From contig DKRQ01000017.1 in assembly GCA_002472275.1 (NCBI GenBank), forward strand, positions 4,268 to 33,027: 28,760 nt of DNA. The letters are read 5' to 3'. Made by a program: the position numbers and the translations under genes. This DNA is from Caryophanales bacterium UBA7278. Lineage in GTDB: Bacteria > Bacillota_I > Bacilli_A > RFN20 > CAG-826. Below the pieces are notes generated by a model. The model ran no database searches. It saw only the letters and a program-made list of their open reading frames with translations, and had not been told where the DNA came from. Below are positions 23,401 through 28,721 of this stretch, piece by piece (positions within the stretch are counted from its first letter, which is position 1; each line of letters opens with the position of its first letter).

Positions 23401-24022
23401 CCCTGAATTCCTCGACTTTGTCCATCGGGAGGAGTTTCTTCCACTCGGCATCGTCGATGAATTCGACGTTCTGGACTTCGTGGGAGGTACGGAAGCCATC
23501 GAAGAAGTGGCAGACCGGGGAGGAGGACTCGATCGCGACGAGGTGGGCGACCGGGGTGAGGTCGGCGATTTCCTGCACCGAGTTGGAGCAGATCATCGTG
23601 ATGCCGGTCTGACGGATCGCGTAGACGTCTTGGTGGTCGCCGAAGATCGAAAGGGCGCGGGTCGCGAGGGAGCGGGCGGACACATGGAGGACCGCGGGCA
23701 AGAGCTCACCACACCACTTGTAGATGTTCGGGATCATGAGCAATAGGCCTTGGGAGGCGGTGTAGGTGGTAGCTAGAGAACCACCTTGGAGGGCGCCGTG
23801 GACGGCACCGGAGGCGCCGGCTTCCGATTGCATCTCAACGAGTTTGACCGGGGCGCCAAAGAAATTCTTCTGCCCTTTGGAGGCGAAGATGTCGACGTTC
23901 TCCGCCATCGGGGAGGACGGGGTGATGGGGTAAATAGCCGCGACTTCGGTGAAGTTGTAGCTGCCCATCGCCGCGGCGGTATTACCGTCGACGGACTTAA
24001 ATGTTTTTTTGATTTCAGCCAT
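20453..24022 (-). CDS. nifJ: pyruvate:ferredoxin (flavodoxin) oxidoreductase
   Basis: It splits pyruvate with coenzyme A into acetyl-CoA, CO2 and reduced ferredoxin, the central step of anaerobic pyruvate use. The 1189-residue single-chain enzyme has all domains. The N-terminal pyrimidine-binding part has YPITPSSPMAE. A two-cluster ferredoxin domain carries CIQCNQCALVCP (about 695) and CVGCGLCVAEC (about 754). The TPP domain has CAGCGE (about 826) and GDGWSFDIGYGG through SNTGGQASKSS (about 977-1020). AAGGAG lies about ten bases before the ATG. It is a single gene with its own promoter and terminator. The reduced ferredoxin could feed hydrogenases and the thioredoxin-reductase-like protein in this window. 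Confidence 0.97.
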   Translation of the reverse strand: MAEIKKTFKSVDGNTAAAMGSYNFTEVAAIYPITPSSPMAENVDIFASKGQKNFFGAPVKLVEMQSEAGASGAVHGALQGGSLATTYTASQGLLLMIPNIYKWCGELLPAVLHVSARSLATRALSIFGDHQDVYAIRQTGITMICSNSVQEIADLTPVAHLVAIESSSPVCHFFDGFRTSHEVQNVEFIDDAEWKKLLPMDKVEEFRARALNPHTHAVTRGGAENDDIYFQAREAQNVKVDDVLAAAEKYFAEASRLTGREYAPFVYVGDPNATKVIIAMGSVTETAGEVVEALNKAGEKVGLVKVHLYRPFSSKLLSKAIPASVKKIAVLDRTKELGSQGEPLYLDVVVALAAEGRGDIKVLGGRYGLSSKDTQPKDVKAVYDFLDAEKNWNGFTVGIKDDVTHLSIPVDDKFHVPGNYTSCLFYGLGSDGTVSANKNSIKIIGDATGQYAQAYFQYDSRKAGGTTRSHLRFGKEPIHSEYYVKNADFISCSLDTYIFKFDIIANLKEGGTFLLNTSMDDETLVKSMPNRMKHLLAEKKAKFYVIDANKLALEAGMGRHTNTTMQAAFFYLNPSIMPYADAEKWMKKYVLKTFEKKGMDVVEKNYAAIDKGAQGLREVKVDPEWINLSVAKVAAKDTGDTYYDEYVEVIDRLDGDELPTSAFTKHELLDGTMNANITFRQKRAIADRVPVWNPVSCIQCNQCALVCPHATIRPYLLNAEEVAAAPEIVKAGLKPALGTADKTLQFRIQVSSDNCVGCGLCVAECMGNKTAEKLGKEPALKMVDAHTQREQQVGADYCYAKVSEKKGQFPAALESGVKGIGFKKPYMEVSGACAGCGEAPYYRLVSQLFGKDMLVANATGCSSIYCGSTPLTPFVNDNGKDGPAWANSLFEDNAEYGFGMRIACDQKMAVILAILTAAKDEVEPELKELIEKYVANVKNRDLCKEIVPELVRLVKASKSEKVKEVLAYERDLVDKSVWIVGGDGWSFDIGYGGLDHVLANEADVNVMVLDTEVYSNTGGQASKSSQTGSINKFTASGKKEAKKNLALMAMAYGHVYVAQVALGSNPVAAIKAFKEAESYDGPSLVICYCPCAEQHIKGGLVNSIKEEKMAVECGYFRTFRYDPRLKAEGKNPLQIDCAEPDWSKFRDFIMQETRFSMLPIVNPEHAEELLQKCEKYAHDRWEAIKRFAD

Positions 24023-24048
24023 TAGTTATGAAATCTCCTTGCCCAAAA

Positions 24049-24077
24049 AGTATATTTCTTCGCGTGCGTGCTAGCAA
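24049..24077 (-). promoter_or_regulatory. nifJ promoter
   Basis: The -35 TTGCTA (24072-24077) and -10 TATACT (24049-24054) are separated by 17 bases. The predicted leader of about 20 bases contains the AAGGAG site. An inverted repeat ATTCCTTTAAGGAAT (about 24086-24100, odd-centred) lies just upstream of the -35. Confidence 0.75.
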
Positions 24078-24129
24078 TGCGAAATTCCTTAAAGGAATGT
24101 TGATGGCGAAAAGAAAGCGGGCCGAGGCT

Positions 24130-24164
24130 GTTATCCACAACATAATTGAAAAGTTTGTTAACTC
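24130..24164. repeat. 35-bp direct repeat, left copy, flanking the HipA-like gene
   Basis: It is identical over 35 bases to 25480-25514. It begins GTTATCCACAACATAATT and ends GTTAACTC. It contains TTATCCACA, the perfect DnaA-box sequence, and the -35 of the HipA-like gene promoter. Perfect identity of two non-coding copies 1350 bases apart points to recent duplication or to insertion of the gene as a cassette. Confidence 0.95.
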
Positions 24165-24173
24165 GTTTATGAT
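24146..24173 (+). promoter_or_regulatory. promoter of the HipA-like gene, implying a leaderless mRNA
   Basis: The -35 TTGAAA (24146-24151) lies in the direct repeat. The -10 TATGAT (24168-24173) lies just outside it, with a 16-base spacer. Six bases later comes the ATG, so the mRNA should begin at the start codon. Confidence 0.7.
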
Positions 24174-24179
24174 GGTGTC

Positions 24180-25478
24180 ATGGAAAGCCTAAGCGACCTC
24201 ATTCGAGCCGTGTCTTCCCTTCCGAAAGGGGATGTTTATATCAAAAACATCAAGGGAAGGACCTACTACTACCATCAGTTTTTCGAACACGGAAAACGCT
24301 ACTCGAAATTGCTCCATGCCGATCAAGTAGAACCTTTGAAGGAGCAAATCGCAAAAAGGAAGGAACTTGAATCCAGAATCAAGGCGCTTTCCCGCTTCAA
24401 AACCACCACTCTAACCAAATCCGCCCGTGAGTTCTCAGGGTGCGTCATGCTAAGAGACAGAGCGGTCGCCAAATTCGAGAAAGGGGATCTGGTGAGCCTA
24501 GACGAGAAACACTGCCCTCTCATCATCAAAAGAACCCATTCCCTCCTCCCCTTCCTCCAATATAGGGTCATCGACGGAAGCCGCACGAACGCCCGTTTGC
24601 TCAAAAAGGCGTTGGCAATCCAGGAGAAGGACGACCCCATCGTTTCCCTATACGCATACGCGGCCACGATTAACGACCCCTACTGGTTCAGGCCAAGCCA
24701 CTCCAAGCTCAAATACGCCGACATCACCTTCGATAGCGATGCCTTCGCCGAGATATCTTTAAAAGGGGACATGACTTTGTTTCCCGCCAAACCCCACTCC
24801 ACCCCGGAACTAACGACCAGCGGCTCGTTCGAAAAAGGGTGGAAAAGGGAAGACGGCCATTGGTGGTTATACAAAACGGGGACAAAACAGGAGATCTTCT
24901 CCGAACTCCTCTGCGTCGAAATCGCCAAAGCGATGGGAATACCCACCGCTTCTTACGCCTATCAAGACGGATATATCAAGACCCTTAACTTCGCTGAAAC
25001 GGCCATCTTCGAGCCGATGGTTGCCATCGCCGGGGATGACGATGGCTACGAAAACGTTTTTAACGCCCTCGAAGAACTTAACCCAAACCTCCTACCCGCC
25101 TACATGCGTTTGGTATTCTTTGACGCGGTTACGAATAACGTCGACCGCCATAATGAAAACTGCGGGATCATGCGCGATGCACAAAGTGGGGAAATCCTTA
25201 GCCTCGCCCCTAATTTCGACTGCAATCTTGCCTTAATCAGTAGGACACCAGTTTTAGCGTCTCCGGAAAAGGATGGCCTCATCAAGATGTTCCTATCCTT
25301 TGTGAGAAAGAACGAAAAAGCAAAAAACGGCCTTTTTGCCACCGCGCTCCCTCACTTAACCGAAGAAGACATCGAACGTTGTATCTTTGCATTACCCGCT
25401 CCCGCCCGATTGGATGTTCCTGGCCTCGCGAAGAAAGTCGTTGATAGATACGATTACATCTTAAAAGAACTTTCTTAG
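24180..25478 (+). CDS. HipA-like (CtkA-like) protein kinase
   Basis: This 432-residue protein has a HipA-type kinase fold. Visible parts are TSGSFEKGWK (213-222) as the loop that holds ATP, WLYKTG with the likely ATP-binding K232, the catalytic loop NNVDRHNENCG with D322 and N326, and the metal-binding D347 in NFDCN. The region YAYAATINDPYWFRPSHSKLKYADI (split around residue 170) is typical of HipA/CtkA kinases. The first 70 residues (GRTYYYHQF..., then a charged helix) are a different domain found on accessory proteins of gut Firmicutes. HipA kinases act as toxins; no HipB-like partner is adjacent. The gene is less GC-rich than its neighbours and is flanked by 35-bp direct repeats. Confidence 0.85.
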   Translation: MESLSDLIRAVSSLPKGDVYIKNIKGRTYYYHQFFEHGKRYSKLLHADQVEPLKEQIAKRKELESRIKALSRFKTTTLTKSAREFSGCVMLRDRAVAKFEKGDLVSLDEKHCPLIIKRTHSLLPFLQYRVIDGSRTNARLLKKALAIQEKDDPIVSLYAYAATINDPYWFRPSHSKLKYADITFDSDAFAEISLKGDMTLFPAKPHSTPELTTSGSFEKGWKREDGHWWLYKTGTKQEIFSELLCVEIAKAMGIPTASYAYQDGYIKTLNFAETAIFEPMVAIAGDDDGYENVFNALEELNPNLLPAYMRLVFFDAVTNNVDRHNENCGIMRDAQSGEILSLAPNFDCNLALISRTPVLASPEKDGLIKMFLSFVRKNEKAKNGLFATALPHLTEEDIERCIFALPAPARLDVPGLAKKVVDRYDYILKELS

Positions 25479-25479
25479 A

Positions 25480-25514
25480 GTTATCCACAACATAATTGAA
25501 AAGTTTGTTAACTC
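25480..25514. repeat. 35-bp direct repeat, right copy, flanking the HipA-like gene
   Basis: It starts two bases after the stop codon and is identical to 24130-24164. In this copy GAGTTA just before and TAACTC at the end form an inverted repeat around the unit. It still carries the -35 TTGAAA, but no -10 follows at the right distance. Confidence 0.95.
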
Positions 25515-25530
25515 AAAAAGAGGCGCGTTA

Positions 25531-25558
25531 ACGAAAGAAAACGGAGCGCCGCTCCGTT
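25531..25558 (-). terminator. intrinsic terminator after the gene at 25563-25994
   Basis: The minus strand arms AACGGAGC and GCTCCGTT (25540-25558) are followed by TTCTTTCG. It may also slow plus-strand transcripts from the HipA-like gene, which has no terminator of its own. Confidence 0.8.
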
Positions 25559-25562
25559 CTGC

Positions 25563-25994
25563 TTATTTCGCTTTTCTGCGCCTTTGGGTTTCCCGCTGGA
25601 CGAGCTTTTCTAGGATCCTGAGTTCCTCGTCGGATAGCTTTTTGGAGGTATCCACCAGGCCACCGACATTGGTCATTTTCTTATAGACGAAGTCGGCGAT
25701 GGAGGAATATTCGGCGAGTTCCTTTTTGGAGATCGCGATTTTCTTGTGCTTGGGGTTGGACGAGACGGGCTTCATCGGCTCCTTGAGATATTCCTCAAGG
25801 GCGGGCACCAAATCCCTGGTGTTGATGGAGGGATCCATGCGGATCATCGGCTCGAAATAGGCGAGGGTCTCCGCCAGGACGTCGGGATAAAGCCCGACTA
25901 GGCGCGACAAAGCCTCGAGGGTAACGAACTTCTTCTTGCTGCGCCTTAGCGCGCCTAAGATGCGTTTTACTTCCGCTTTGGTTGGTTTAGCCAT
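25563..25994 (-). CDS. protein of unknown function (possible winged helix)
   Basis: This 143-residue basic protein is not one I recognise. Residues 5-55 (KAEVKRILGALRRSKKKFVT, then LEALSRLVGLYPDVLAETLAYFEP) have the look of a winged helix-turn-helix. The middle is lysine- and proline-rich, and the C-terminus is a charged helix ending QRRRKAK. The promoter is very close: TATAAT (26004-26009) is nine bases before the ATG, giving a leader of about three bases, and no ribosome binding site is present. It diverges from the toxin-antitoxin operon. It could be a DNA-binding protein, but that is a guess. Confidence 0.75.
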   Translation of the reverse strand: MAKPTKAEVKRILGALRRSKKKFVTLEALSRLVGLYPDVLAETLAYFEPMIRMDPSINTRDLVPALEEYLKEPMKPVSSNPKHKKIAISKKELAEYSSIADFVYKKMTNVGGLVDTSKKLSDEELRILEKLVQRETQRRRKAK

Positions 25995-26003
25995 GTTTTA
26001 TCC

Positions 26004-26031
26004 ATTATAGAACAGGTTTTCTCTTTTTCAT
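26004..26031 (-). promoter_or_regulatory. promoter of the gene at 25563-25994
   Basis: The -35 ATGAAA (26026-26031) and a perfect -10 TATAAT (26004-26009) are separated by 16 bases. Transcription should start about three bases before the ATG. Confidence 0.65.
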
Positions 26032-26052
26032 CGCATTTGAGCGCCGAAGTGT

Positions 26053-26098
26053 TTGAAAGCGGGCAAAATAAAGATATACTTTAAGTGGGATATCCCAC
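26053..26098 (+). promoter_or_regulatory. toxin-antitoxin promoter and palindromic operator
   Basis: The -35 TTGAAA (26053-26058) and -10 TATACT (26075-26080) are separated by 16 bases. The perfect palindrome GTGGGATATCCCAC (26085-26098) covers the predicted start site. This is where antitoxins of type II systems bind to repress their own operon. AGGAGG follows at once. Confidence 0.82.
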
Positions 26099-26112
26099 AG
26101 GAGGCCATGTTT

Positions 26113-26346
26113 ATGCCAACAGCAACTCTTACATATGATGCGAAGATGGATTCGAAAAAAAGGGTAACTCTAAGAGGCGCCAAATACGAATATTACAATG
26201 TTCAGGAAATGGATGATGGAAACATTCTCCTTTCCCCTAGGGTTCTTGTCTCACCTTTTGAGATTTCCGAAAGCACCCTAGAAACCATGGACAAATCGAT
26301 GGCCAATTTCAAAGCAGGGAAGGTTTCTAAGCCAATAAAGCTTTGA
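26113..26346 (+). CDS. putative type II antitoxin
   Basis: This 77-residue protein contains a short beta-rich N-terminus (TLTYDAKMDSKKRVTLRGAKYEYYNV) and a helical C-terminus (SESTLETMDKSMANFKAGK), the plan of small antitoxins that bind DNA through an AbrB-like or similar N-terminal fold and grip the toxin with the C-terminus. ATG 26113 is preferred because AGGAGG lies eight bases before it; an in-frame ATG at 26107 is only two bases from that site. The gene ends two bases before the next start and is controlled by a palindromic operator. Its base composition is more AT-rich than the core genes, which suggests transfer. Confidence 0.78.
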   Translation: MPTATLTYDAKMDSKKRVTLRGAKYEYYNVQEMDDGNILLSPRVLVSPFEISESTLETMDKSMANFKAGKVSKPIKL

Positions 26347-26347
26347 T

Positions 26348-26731
26348 ATGAGATTTTCCATTGTCATGGGTCTCCCTGAGATGCTTGCTTTTTGGGAAAC
26401 CCTCGAAACCAACGTTTTGAAACAAAGAGCAAGCAAAGAGGACGCAAGAACCTACAAACTCTTGAAAAAGACTTTGTCCCAGCTTTCAAATGACCCGAGA
26501 TATCCGGGGCTTCACACGCACGAAATTGATGAGCTTACCGCTAGGTATGGCGAAAAAGTGTTCCAGTCATATTGCGAAAATAGAAATCCGCGCGCGATGA
26601 GGATTTATTGGGTCTATGGTCCGAAAAAAGACTACATAACGGTCATAGCCTTAGAACCACATCCAAACGATGCAAAAAACAACGCCTACAAGAAGATTCG
26701 CTTATCCAAAATGGGTGAAATCGAAGACTAG
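26348..26731 (+). CDS. putative RelE/ParE-like toxin
   Basis: This 127-residue protein ends in the strand pattern of the RelE/ParE fold: RIYWVYGPKKDYITVIALEPHPND, then a lysine-rich strand YKKIRLSKMG. Before it come two helices, including KLLKKTLSQLSNDPRYPGLHTH, as in toxins that cut mRNA on the ribosome or poison gyrase. Which activity it has cannot be told from sequence. It starts two bases after the antitoxin stop with no clear ribosome binding site, so translation is probably coupled. Antitoxin first, toxin second, with a shared operator, is the usual order. Confidence 0.78.
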   Translation: MRFSIVMGLPEMLAFWETLETNVLKQRASKEDARTYKLLKKTLSQLSNDPRYPGLHTHEIDELTARYGEKVFQSYCENRNPRAMRIYWVYGPKKDYITVIALEPHPNDAKNNAYKKIRLSKMGEIED

Positions 26732-26753
26732 CGCCCCTAAGGCGCTTTTCTTT
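26730..26753 (+). terminator. intrinsic terminator of the toxin-antitoxin operon
   Basis: The arms AGCGCC and GGCGCT (loop CCTAA) are followed by TTTCTTT. The stem overlaps the toxin stop codon and the far end touches the stop codon of the converging phosphatase gene. Confidence 0.8.
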
Positions 26754-27186
26754 ATCCCCTGCCCTTCAGGGTTTTGATGATATCCTTGCAGCAGCGTGTG
26801 ATCTGGTCGCAAACGAGTTCGTACCTACCACTATACCAAGGGTCCTCAACCTCGGTGATTTCAGGGGTGAAGGCAAAGATCGGAAGGATCTTTTTTGGAT
26901 TGTCCATCCCCATGGCGAAGAGTCTTCTCCTATTGGACTCATCCATGTAGAAAACGTAGTCGGCATCGGCATAATCCCGGTTAGAGATGTGCGTCGCGGA
27001 ATGAGGGATGAGGGGGATTCCCCTACTACGGAGCTCCGCCTTCATCGGCAGGTAGATGTCGTTGCCGATTTCCTCGTGGGAGACCGCCCTGGAGCAGACC
27101 TCGAACTCATCGGTAAGGCTAGCAAAGATGCACTCCGCCGCGGGGCTACGGCAAATCGATCCATGGCAGACGAAGATGACTTTCAT
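26752..27186 (-). CDS. low-molecular-weight protein phosphatase
   Basis: This 144-residue enzyme removes phosphate from proteins through a cysteine intermediate. The active-site loop is C7-HGSIC-R13-S and the general acid is D115 in EDPWYSG. Isoleucine at position 11 is typical of tyrosine phosphatases; the arginine phosphatase YwlE has threonine there, so tyrosine is the likely substrate. The length is normal. The start is MKVIFVCHG; an upstream in-frame ATG lies inside the terminator of the giant RNA. There is no ribosome binding site. TATGCT lies six bases before the ATG, so the mRNA may be leaderless, or the gene may be read through from the RNA gene. No tyrosine kinase lies nearby. Confidence 0.92.
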   Translation of the reverse strand: MKVIFVCHGSICRSPAAECIFASLTDEFEVCSRAVSHEEIGNDIYLPMKAELRSRGIPLIPHSATHISNRDYADADYVFYMDESNRRRLFAMGMDNPKKILPIFAFTPEITEVEDPWYSGRYELVCDQITRCCKDIIKTLKGRG

Positions 27187-27192
27187 GGCAAT

Positions 27193-27198
27193 AGCATA
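27193..27198 (-). promoter_or_regulatory. -10 box of the phosphatase gene, implying a leaderless mRNA
   Basis: TATGCT ends six bases before the ATG. The matching -35 position falls in the stem of the giant RNA terminator and has no good hexamer, so confidence is low. Confidence 0.4.
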
Positions 27199-27202
27199 CA
27201 GC

Positions 27203-27229
27203 AAAAAAACGCCCCACATTGCTGTGGGG
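27203..27229 (-). terminator. intrinsic terminator of the giant RNA
   Basis: The minus strand arms CCCCACA and TGTGGGG (27212-27229, loop GCAA) are followed by CG and seven T. It lies only 17 bases from the phosphatase ATG. Part of its first arm could pair instead with the 5' region of the RNA (28589-28598). Confidence 0.92.
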
Positions 27230-28636
27230 TGTCTCTCGGCTTTTTCAGATTAACGTCCGACGAAGCTCCAAACAGGACGGGAAGGGCCAATTCAAGGTTT
27301 ACCTTGCGGAAGGATTCCAACCAACCGCTCACCCGGAGGTGATCGTCTCTTACCTCAGCGCTCCCCTGCGAAGCGCAGCCTTCAGGGACAAGTTTTTGTT
27401 TCTGCGGTGTACCGCTGAGAAGAGCTCTTATCTTCCTAGGCCTACTTCGGATCACTCCTGATAGGTCTCGATCTCGACCACGGGGTACGTCTTCATTCGC
27501 CCGAATGTCTCAACCACGTTCCAACTTAACGAATTGCAGGGTGGAACGACTTCCTTCGAGGACCCGAGGGTCTTCGATCTCCCCTAGGACTGGACCTAGG
27601 TTCGAGGCTTTTCCAGCGGTTTACCGCGCGCCAGAGCCTCTTTTGGCACCGACCCGGTTATGAATTCCCGGGGGTTCGCGGACCATGCCTGCGCCACGAG
27701 GACGCCGACCGATTCGCACTGCCCTTTCGAGTTTCACTCGCGATGACACCTCGCCGGACCCAAGCCAGAGGCAAGGGCCACTACCAGCCAACTCCCGAAG
27801 GAGAAGGGAGGAGAAGGGAATTTCAGGTTTACCATGGGCCTTCCTTCCGGCCTGGGGGCTTTCTCCCCTTCGAGGCTCACGCCCCATCCCGATTGATTGT
27901 CCTGGTTCGACCAGGGGGCGGTTAGGAGTCCGTCCCGAGCATCGGCTTTCGCCGCAGCCCGTTCCCGGCTTCCCTCACTGGAGGGGGAAGGACGGGGTCC
28001 GATGTTCCTAGATCCTATCTAGCGGATCGGATGTTCCGTGCGCCAGGGTTGCCAGAGGCGCTTGGGCGGCTCGCTCGGGGATTAACCCAAGCTACCCGTC
28101 ATCCCGAGTTCTTCCGGTTTACCGGGGGGAGGCGGGATTCCTCCAGGGGGCTACCCTTCGCCGTTTATCCCACTCCATAGGGAGGGTTTCGCGGCAGGTC
28201 CGTTTAGATTCTGGTCTACCAGGCGGGATGGACCGTCCCGCGAGAGGATCGCGATGAAGTTCGCTTTCCCCTGCTCCCGGATGTTCCTATTGCAAGGCTG
28301 TCCGGAGCCCCCACTTTCCTAGATTCACTAGCTGCCAGGGTATGGTCTTCGGCAGTGGCGTCCCCCCGCCGAAGCGGAGGAGCCCTTTGCGGTCGTATCC
28401 TCAAGGAACCCGAAGGAACCTCTTTCGCGACCGCTCTCCCATCTGCTGGTCTACCAGCCGGCGGAGCGTTCCGGAGGAGACGCGGCAACAGATCCGCGCT
28501 CCCTTAACCTCATTTCGAGGCAGCCGTCCTTTCTGGCCTTGCAACCAAGGGGCATCGTGCATTCCCCTCACCTTAGTTAACTAAGGTGGACACCGCAGTT
28601 TTGCCTGACCCGAAGGTCTGGCGTTCCCTGCGGAAC
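27203..28636 (-). ncRNA. candidate giant structured non-coding RNA, about 1.43 kb, unrecognised family
   Basis: No frame holds a credible protein here, yet the region is bounded by a promoter (28642-28669) and a strong terminator (27203-27229). The RNA would start near 28636 with a hairpin GUUCC-GCAG-GGAAC. Stable stems follow along its whole length. Examples are a C(UUCG)G stem at 28603-28622, a 20-base self-complementary stem at 28569-28588, a stem of GCGGUCG with CGACCGC (28389-28434), CCUCCGC-UUCG-GCGGGGG (about 28363-28380), a GGC-GAAA-GCC hairpin (27942-27953), CCUGGU-CGA-ACCAGG (27901-27915), CAUUC-GGGC-GAAUG (27493-27506) and CACC-UCCG-GGUG (27330-27341). GGUANACC occurs seven times and GGAACAUC three times. 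It does not look like 16S, 23S, RNase P, tmRNA or a group I or II intron. It exceeds the typical OLE, ROOL and GOLLD lengths I know. The function is unknown. Confidence 0.82.
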
Positions 28637-28641
28637 ACATA

Positions 28642-28669
28642 ACTATACTCGCATATCTGGGTGTTGCAA
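28642..28669 (-). promoter_or_regulatory. promoter of the giant RNA
   Basis: The -35 TTGCAA (28664-28669) and -10 TATAGT (28642-28647) are separated by 16 bases. The -10 is the same hexamer as in rRNA promoter P2. The start is predicted at about 28635-28636, where the first hairpin begins. The region upstream (28670-28760) is very AT-rich with A-tracts, like an UP element. Confidence 0.75.
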
Positions 28670-28702
28670 CACTTTTTTGCAAAATTTTTTGAACTTTTTT
28701 TG

Positions 28703-28721
28703 TAGATACCAAAGGTATCTA
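28703..28721. repeat. inverted repeat in the AT-rich stretch upstream of the giant RNA promoter
   Basis: TAGATACC, AAA, GGTATCTA is a perfect 8-bp inverted repeat. It is flanked by two similar T-rich stretches, each containing TTTTTGAACTTTTT. On the plus strand AATTTTTG follows, so it could end a plus-strand transcript, or it may be a regulatory site for the giant RNA. No gene is seen from here to the right edge. Confidence 0.45.

Noticed and set aside
24131..25489. The two TTATCCACA sites as a replication origin.
   Set aside because: There are only two boxes 1350 bases apart, both inside a duplicated repeat. There is no dnaA, dnaN or AT-rich unwinding element between them.
27621..28488. Short open frames on both strands inside the giant RNA region (for example 27621-27887 minus, 28216-28488 minus, 27685-28011 plus).
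   Set aside because: They are short, overlap each other, lack ribosome binding sites, and have arginine-, proline- and serine-rich translations. The inverted repeats explain the sequence better.
27203..28636. The giant RNA as 23S rRNA, RNase P RNA, tmRNA or a group II intron.
   Set aside because: None of the conserved cores I know are present: no domain V hairpin of group II introns, no RNase P core, no tmRNA tRNA-like end with CCA, and no 23S peptidyl-transferase sequences.
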